Assembly (NCBI GenBank): GCA_028288725.1 | Contig: JAQGIC010000029.1 | Span: 1 to 40,553, forward strand | Length of the DNA stretch: 40,553 bases | From: Rhodospirillales bacterium | GTDB taxonomy: Bacteria > Pseudomonadota > Alphaproteobacteria > ATCC43930 > CGMCC-115725 | Direction: 5' to 3' | Part shown: positions 38,038 through 40,553 of the stretch, piece by piece | Position numbering within the stretch: the first letter of the stretch is position 1 | Layout: each line of letters starts with the position of its first letter | The notes under the pieces: model-generated | Database searches by the model: none | What the model was told of the DNA's origin: nothing | The model's input: the letters and a program-made list of their open reading frames with translations, nothing else | Program-made: the position numbers and the translations under genes

Positions 38038-39260
38038 GACATAAGATGAGCGCAGCAGATCCGAGCAACCCACCCCGCGCCGGCCTCCCCTATGGGCTGC
38101 GTGCCCTCATCCGCATGGGCGACGGCCTGCCGCTGGGCAGCATCGTGATCCAGGTACCGGACGGCCGGCGCTATCGCTTCCAGGGCGAGGCGCCCGGCCC
38201 GGCCGCCGATCTGATCTTCCACCGCGCCAGCGCCGCCCGCCGTTTCCTGTTCGGCGGCGGCGTGGGCTTCGCCGAGGCCTTCATGGATGGCGATTGGGAA
38301 ACCAGCGACCTCACGGCGCTCCTGGAATTGGCGGCACTGGCCGAGGACGTGCTGTCGCACAAGCAATTGCAGGGCGGCCTGATCGCGCGCTTCGTCAATC
38401 GCGTGCTGCATGCGATGCGGGCGAACACCAAGACCCGCGCGCGGCGCAACATCGAACAGCATTACGATCTGGGCAACAGCTTCTACCAGCACTGGCTCGA
38501 CCCGAGCATGACCTATTCGTCCGGCATCTATGCGACCGACGACACCGACCTGGAGGCGGCGCAGGACGCGAAATACGGCAGGATTACCGCGTTGCTCGAC
38601 CTCAAGCCCGAGCATCACGTGCTGGAGATCGGCTGCGGCTGGGGCGGCTTCGCCGAATATGCCGCGAGCCGCCACGGCTGCCGCGTCACCGGCATCACCA
38701 TCTCGCCGTCGCAGCTGGAATTCGCCCAGGCCCGGATCGAGCGGGCGGGCCTGAGCCATCTGGTCGATCTCCAGCTGATCGATTATCGCGACGTCCAGGG
38801 TACCTACGACCGCATCACCTCGATCGAGATGATCGAGGCGGTCGGCGAGCAATATTGGCCGGCCTATTTCCAGACCCTGAACGCGCGCCTGAAGCCCGGC
38901 GGCATCGCCGCGGTCCAGGCGATCACCATCGCCGACCGCTTCTTCGAGCAATATCGCAAGAGCGCCGATTTCATTCAGCGCCATGTCTTCCCGGGCGGCA
39001 TGCTGCCGTCTCCGGCCAAGCTGAAGTCGCTGGCCTCCACCACGGGGCTCGCCTGGCGCGACGATGCCGGCTTCGCCCGCGACTATGCCCGCACGCTCGC
39101 CACCTGGCGGCAGCGCTTCGATGGCGCCTGGCCGGAAATCGCCCAGATGGGCTTCGACGAGCGGTTCCGGCGGCTGTGGCGCTATTACCTCAGCTATTGC
39201 GAGGCGGGTTTCCGTTCCGGCGGCATCGACGTGCTGCAGATCGCGCTCGTCAAACCATGA
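38034..39260 (+). CDS. CFA-family SAM-dependent fatty-acid methyltransferase
   Basis: This 408-residue protein has the family length. The motif NIEQHYDLGNSFYQHWLDP is followed by MTYSSGIY, the SAM-binding VLEIGCGWGGFAEYAA (from 196), SIEMIEAVG, and FIQRHVFPGGMLPSP. Compared from memory with E. coli CFA synthase, the bicarbonate ligands are changed. Cys139 (YSCAY) is Ser163 here and His266 (LLHTIG) is Gln295, while Glu239 is kept as Glu268. This favours a UfaM-like methyltransferase over a true cyclopropane synthase. The start ATG 38034 overlaps the stop of the DUF1365 gene; ATG 38046 is possible. It is the last gene of the photolyase, FAD oxidoreductase, DUF1365 and methyltransferase run. Confidence 0.92.
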   Translation: MRHKMSAADPSNPPRAGLPYGLRALIRMGDGLPLGSIVIQVPDGRRYRFQGEAPGPAADLIFHRASAARRFLFGGGVGFAEAFMDGDWETSDLTALLELAALAEDVLSHKQLQGGLIARFVNRVLHAMRANTKTRARRNIEQHYDLGNSFYQHWLDPSMTYSSGIYATDDTDLEAAQDAKYGRITALLDLKPEHHVLEIGCGWGGFAEYAASRHGCRVTGITISPSQLEFAQARIERAGLSHLVDLQLIDYRDVQGTYDRITSIEMIEAVGEQYWPAYFQTLNARLKPGGIAAVQAITIADRFFEQYRKSADFIQRHVFPGGMLPSPAKLKSLASTTGLAWRDDAGFARDYARTLATWRQRFDGAWPEIAQMGFDERFRRLWRYYLSYCEAGFRSGGIDVLQIALVKP

Positions 39261-39305
39261 TGCAGGGCTTCCGTCGCGAGGCTGCATAAGCAACGACGGC
39301 CGAAA

Positions 39306-39317
39306 TTTGCTATGGTC
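39306..39317 (+). promoter_or_regulatory. Possible -10 promoter element of queE-queD
   Basis: This is the same 12-mer TTTGCTATGGTC as at 2271-2282. Here it lies 47 bases before the queE start codon, in a gap that needs a promoter for the queuosine genes. No clear -35 hexamer is visible at the usual distance. Confidence 0.35.
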
Positions 39318-39364
39318 CCGGCGGCGTCGGCGTTCAGGCCGATGGCTGTATAGCCGTGGGATCC

Positions 39365-39997
39365 ATGACCTACACCGTCAAAGAACTGTTCCACACCCTG
39401 CAGGGTGAGGGCGGACAGGCCGGCCGTTCGGCGGTCTTCTGTCGTTTCGCCGGCTGCAATCTGTGGTCCGGCCGCGAGGCCGACCGCGCGTCGGCAACCT
39501 GCCAATTCTGCGATACCGATTTCGTCGGCACCGATGGCGGCGGCGGCGGCAAGTTCGCCACGGCCGAGGATCTCGCCGACCGGATTCTGGCCGCCTGGCC
39601 CGGCGGCGCCGAGCGGCGCTATGTCGTCATGACCGGCGGCGAGCCGCTGCTGCAGCTGGACGCGGCCCTGATCGCGGCCGTGCACGCGCGGGGCTTCGAG
39701 ATCGCGGTCGAGACCAACGGCACGATCGCGCCGCCCGACGGGCTCGACTGGATCTGCGTCAGTCCCAAGCAGGGATCCCTGCTGATCGCCCAACGCGGCC
39801 ACGAATTGAAAGTGGTCTATCCGCAGGCCGGGCAGGATCTGGACGCGCTTGCCCGCCTGGACTTCCAGCATTTCTTTCTGCAGCCCATGGACGGGCCAGA
39901 CCGCGCGGCCAACACCGCCGCCGCCGTCGATTATTGCCTGACCCATCCGCGCTGGCGCCTGTCGCTGCAGACCCACAAGATCATCGGGATCGCCTGA
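39365..39997 (+). CDS. queE: 7-carboxy-7-deazaguanine synthase (radical SAM)
   Basis: From ATG 39365 the protein has 210 residues. It starts YTVKELFHTLQGEGGQAGR, the QueE substrate-binding signature. The iron-sulfur Cys set is of the QueE CX14CX2C kind: Cys31, Cys46 and Cys49 (in CNLWSG and CQFCDTDF). MTGGEPLLQLD (the GGEP SAM motif), AVETNGTI and VSPKQG follow. It turns 6-carboxytetrahydropterin into CDG on the path to preQ0 and queuosine. QueD, which makes its substrate, is encoded one base downstream. queC and queF are not in the window. No preQ1 riboswitch was recognised in the leader. Confidence 0.96.
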   Translation: MTYTVKELFHTLQGEGGQAGRSAVFCRFAGCNLWSGREADRASATCQFCDTDFVGTDGGGGGKFATAEDLADRILAAWPGGAERRYVVMTGGEPLLQLDAALIAAVHARGFEIAVETNGTIAPPDGLDWICVSPKQGSLLIAQRGHELKVVYPQAGQDLDALARLDFQHFFLQPMDGPDRAANTAAAVDYCLTHPRWRLSLQTHKIIGIA

Positions 39998-39998
39998 A

Positions 39999-40370
39999 TT
40001 GGCCTACGACATCGAGATTACCAAGGAATTCCGCTTCGACGCGGCCCATTGCCTGCCGAACATGCCGGACGGGCACCGCTATCGCCGCCTGCACGGCCAT
40101 TCCTTCCGGGTCGAGGTCACGCTCGACGGCACGCCCGATCCGCGGCTCGGCTGGATCGCGGATTTCGACGAGATCGACCGCGTGCTGGCCGGTATCGCGA
40201 CGGAGCTCGATCACGATACGCTGAACGATATTCCGGGCCTCGAAAACCCGACGCTGGAAGTGATCGGCGCCTGGATCTTCGAGCGCGCCACCGAGCGCCT
40301 GCCCGGCGTCACGCGCATCACCATCCATCGCGACTCGATCGGCGAGCGCTGCACGATCCGGCGGCGGTAG
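39999..40370 (+). CDS. queD: 6-carboxytetrahydropterin synthase, variant lacking the usual catalytic Cys
   Basis: This 123-residue protein starts at TTG, one base after the queE stop, so it is translationally tied to queE. The zinc ligands are in DAAHCLP (His17) and LHGHSF (His32, His34), and the Asp71/His72 pair lies in LDHDTLND. By comparison with E. coli QueD (GHKCGRLHGH, from memory), the position of catalytic Cys27 is Tyr28 here (GHRYRRLHGH). A Cys appears instead at 18, next to the first zinc His. I believe a similar form occurs in other alphaproteobacteria, so it is probably active through another residue. The alternative is a pterin enzyme with a different reaction. IPGLENPTLEVIGAWIFERA is typical of the family. 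Confidence 0.93.
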   Translation: MAYDIEITKEFRFDAAHCLPNMPDGHRYRRLHGHSFRVEVTLDGTPDPRLGWIADFDEIDRVLAGIATELDHDTLNDIPGLENPTLEVIGAWIFERATERLPGVTRITIHRDSIGERCTIRRR

Positions 40371-40378
40371 CTTCTCCA

Positions 40379-40399
40379 CCGTCATTCCCGCGCAGGCGC
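40379..40399. repeat. Fragment of a second type of intergenic repeat
   Basis: ACCGTCATTCCCGCGCAGGC resembles the start of the GTCATTCCCGCGNAGGCGGGAAT palindrome spread through many alphaproteobacterial genomes. Here only the first half is present, followed by an AT-rich stretch (about 40400-40450) with no gene. Confidence 0.4.
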
Positions 40400-40452
40400 T
40401 AGGCTATATACATATCTTTCTGTTTCATTTCAGATGGTTAGTCTTTTACATC

Positions 40453-40553
40453 GTCATGGCCGGGCTTGACCCGGCCATCCACGTGGTTGGGCAAGCCGAT
40501 TTCACGGCCAAACAGGGCTCCGGCGGAGGGGCGTGGATGCCCGGGTCGAGCCC
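40453..40553. repeat. REPIN-like element, copy 2, cut by window end
   Basis: This sequence is the reverse orientation of the element at 2036-2147. The first palindromic unit ATGGCCGGG-CTTGA-CCCGGCCAT is identical in its stem. The middle shares CACGTGGTTGGGC and a GGCTCCG-like block. The far unit (GTGGATGCCCGGGTCGAGCCC) runs off the window. The middles differ more than the ends, so selection or recent copying acts on the palindromes. Confidence 0.8.

Noticed and set aside
39261-39364. queE leader considered for a preQ1 riboswitch
   Set aside because: No preQ1-I or preQ1-II type pseudoknot pattern could be recognised by eye; a covariance search would be needed.

Overview
The window looks like chromosomal DNA of a high-GC alphaproteobacterium. 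This rests on gene content: an IalB-family protein, a PAS_5 protein, a small EIWQGAR-type protein, a DUF2325 gene, the ligase-associated repair cluster, and extragenic palindromic repeats of the GTCATGGCCGGGCTTGACCC type. I cannot name the genus; a Rhodospirillales- or Rhizobiales-like organism would fit. I see no tRNA, rRNA, CRISPR array, transposase or phage gene. No stretch over 300 bases lacks a gene, a gene remnant or a described repeat.

Layout. (1) 1-10.3 kb, cell surface: a partial alpha/beta hydrolase, a DUF1761 membrane protein, a GT4 glycosyltransferase, a CapD/WbpM-like nucleotide-sugar dehydratase translationally coupled to a TPR-sulfotransferase, a LysE exporter, a second operon (SEC-C/TPR sulfotransferase then TPR/GT9-like glycosyltransferase) and an IalB protein. 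The likely theme is making, glycosylating and sulfating a surface polymer. (2) 10.4-19.8 kb: a 2675-residue type V autotransporter built of macro-repeats, preceded on the same strand by an AraC-type regulator. (3) 20-26.8 kb and 32.3-33.0 kb: the four parts of the known ligase-associated DNA damage cluster (ATP ligase, MBL exonuclease, Lhr-Core helicase, PdeM phosphoesterase). Here it is broken up by an SDR/SnoaL pair and by a 5.5-kb block. (4) 26.9-32.3 kb, that block: a glycine-zipper/peptidoglycan-binding protein, RlpA, a lone receiver, a PAS_5 protein, a small conserved protein, a DUF2325 gene cut by an in-frame amber codon, and an S41 protease lipoprotein. (5) 33-39.3 kb, one strand and tightly packed: MBL hydrolase, MAPEG protein, photolyase, FAD oxidoreductase, DUF1365 protein and a CFA-family methyltransferase. 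This resembles a light/singlet-oxygen lipid-modification operon. (6) 39.3-40.4 kb: queE and queD for 7-deazaguanine synthesis.

The least expected structure is two families of dispersed repeats. One is a roughly 115-bp element that folds as three hairpins closed by TAGAGC/GCTCTA. It is present in four versions (near 359, 10294, 22670 and 33846). In three of them the stop codon of the adjacent gene lies inside the element, and one version has a changed stem sequence that still pairs. The other family is a REPIN-like pair of inverted palindromes (2036 and 40453, opposite orientations). A further palindromic repeat is translated as the tail of the DUF1365 protein.

All calls come from reading the sequence and from knowledge of protein families. 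No database search was run.
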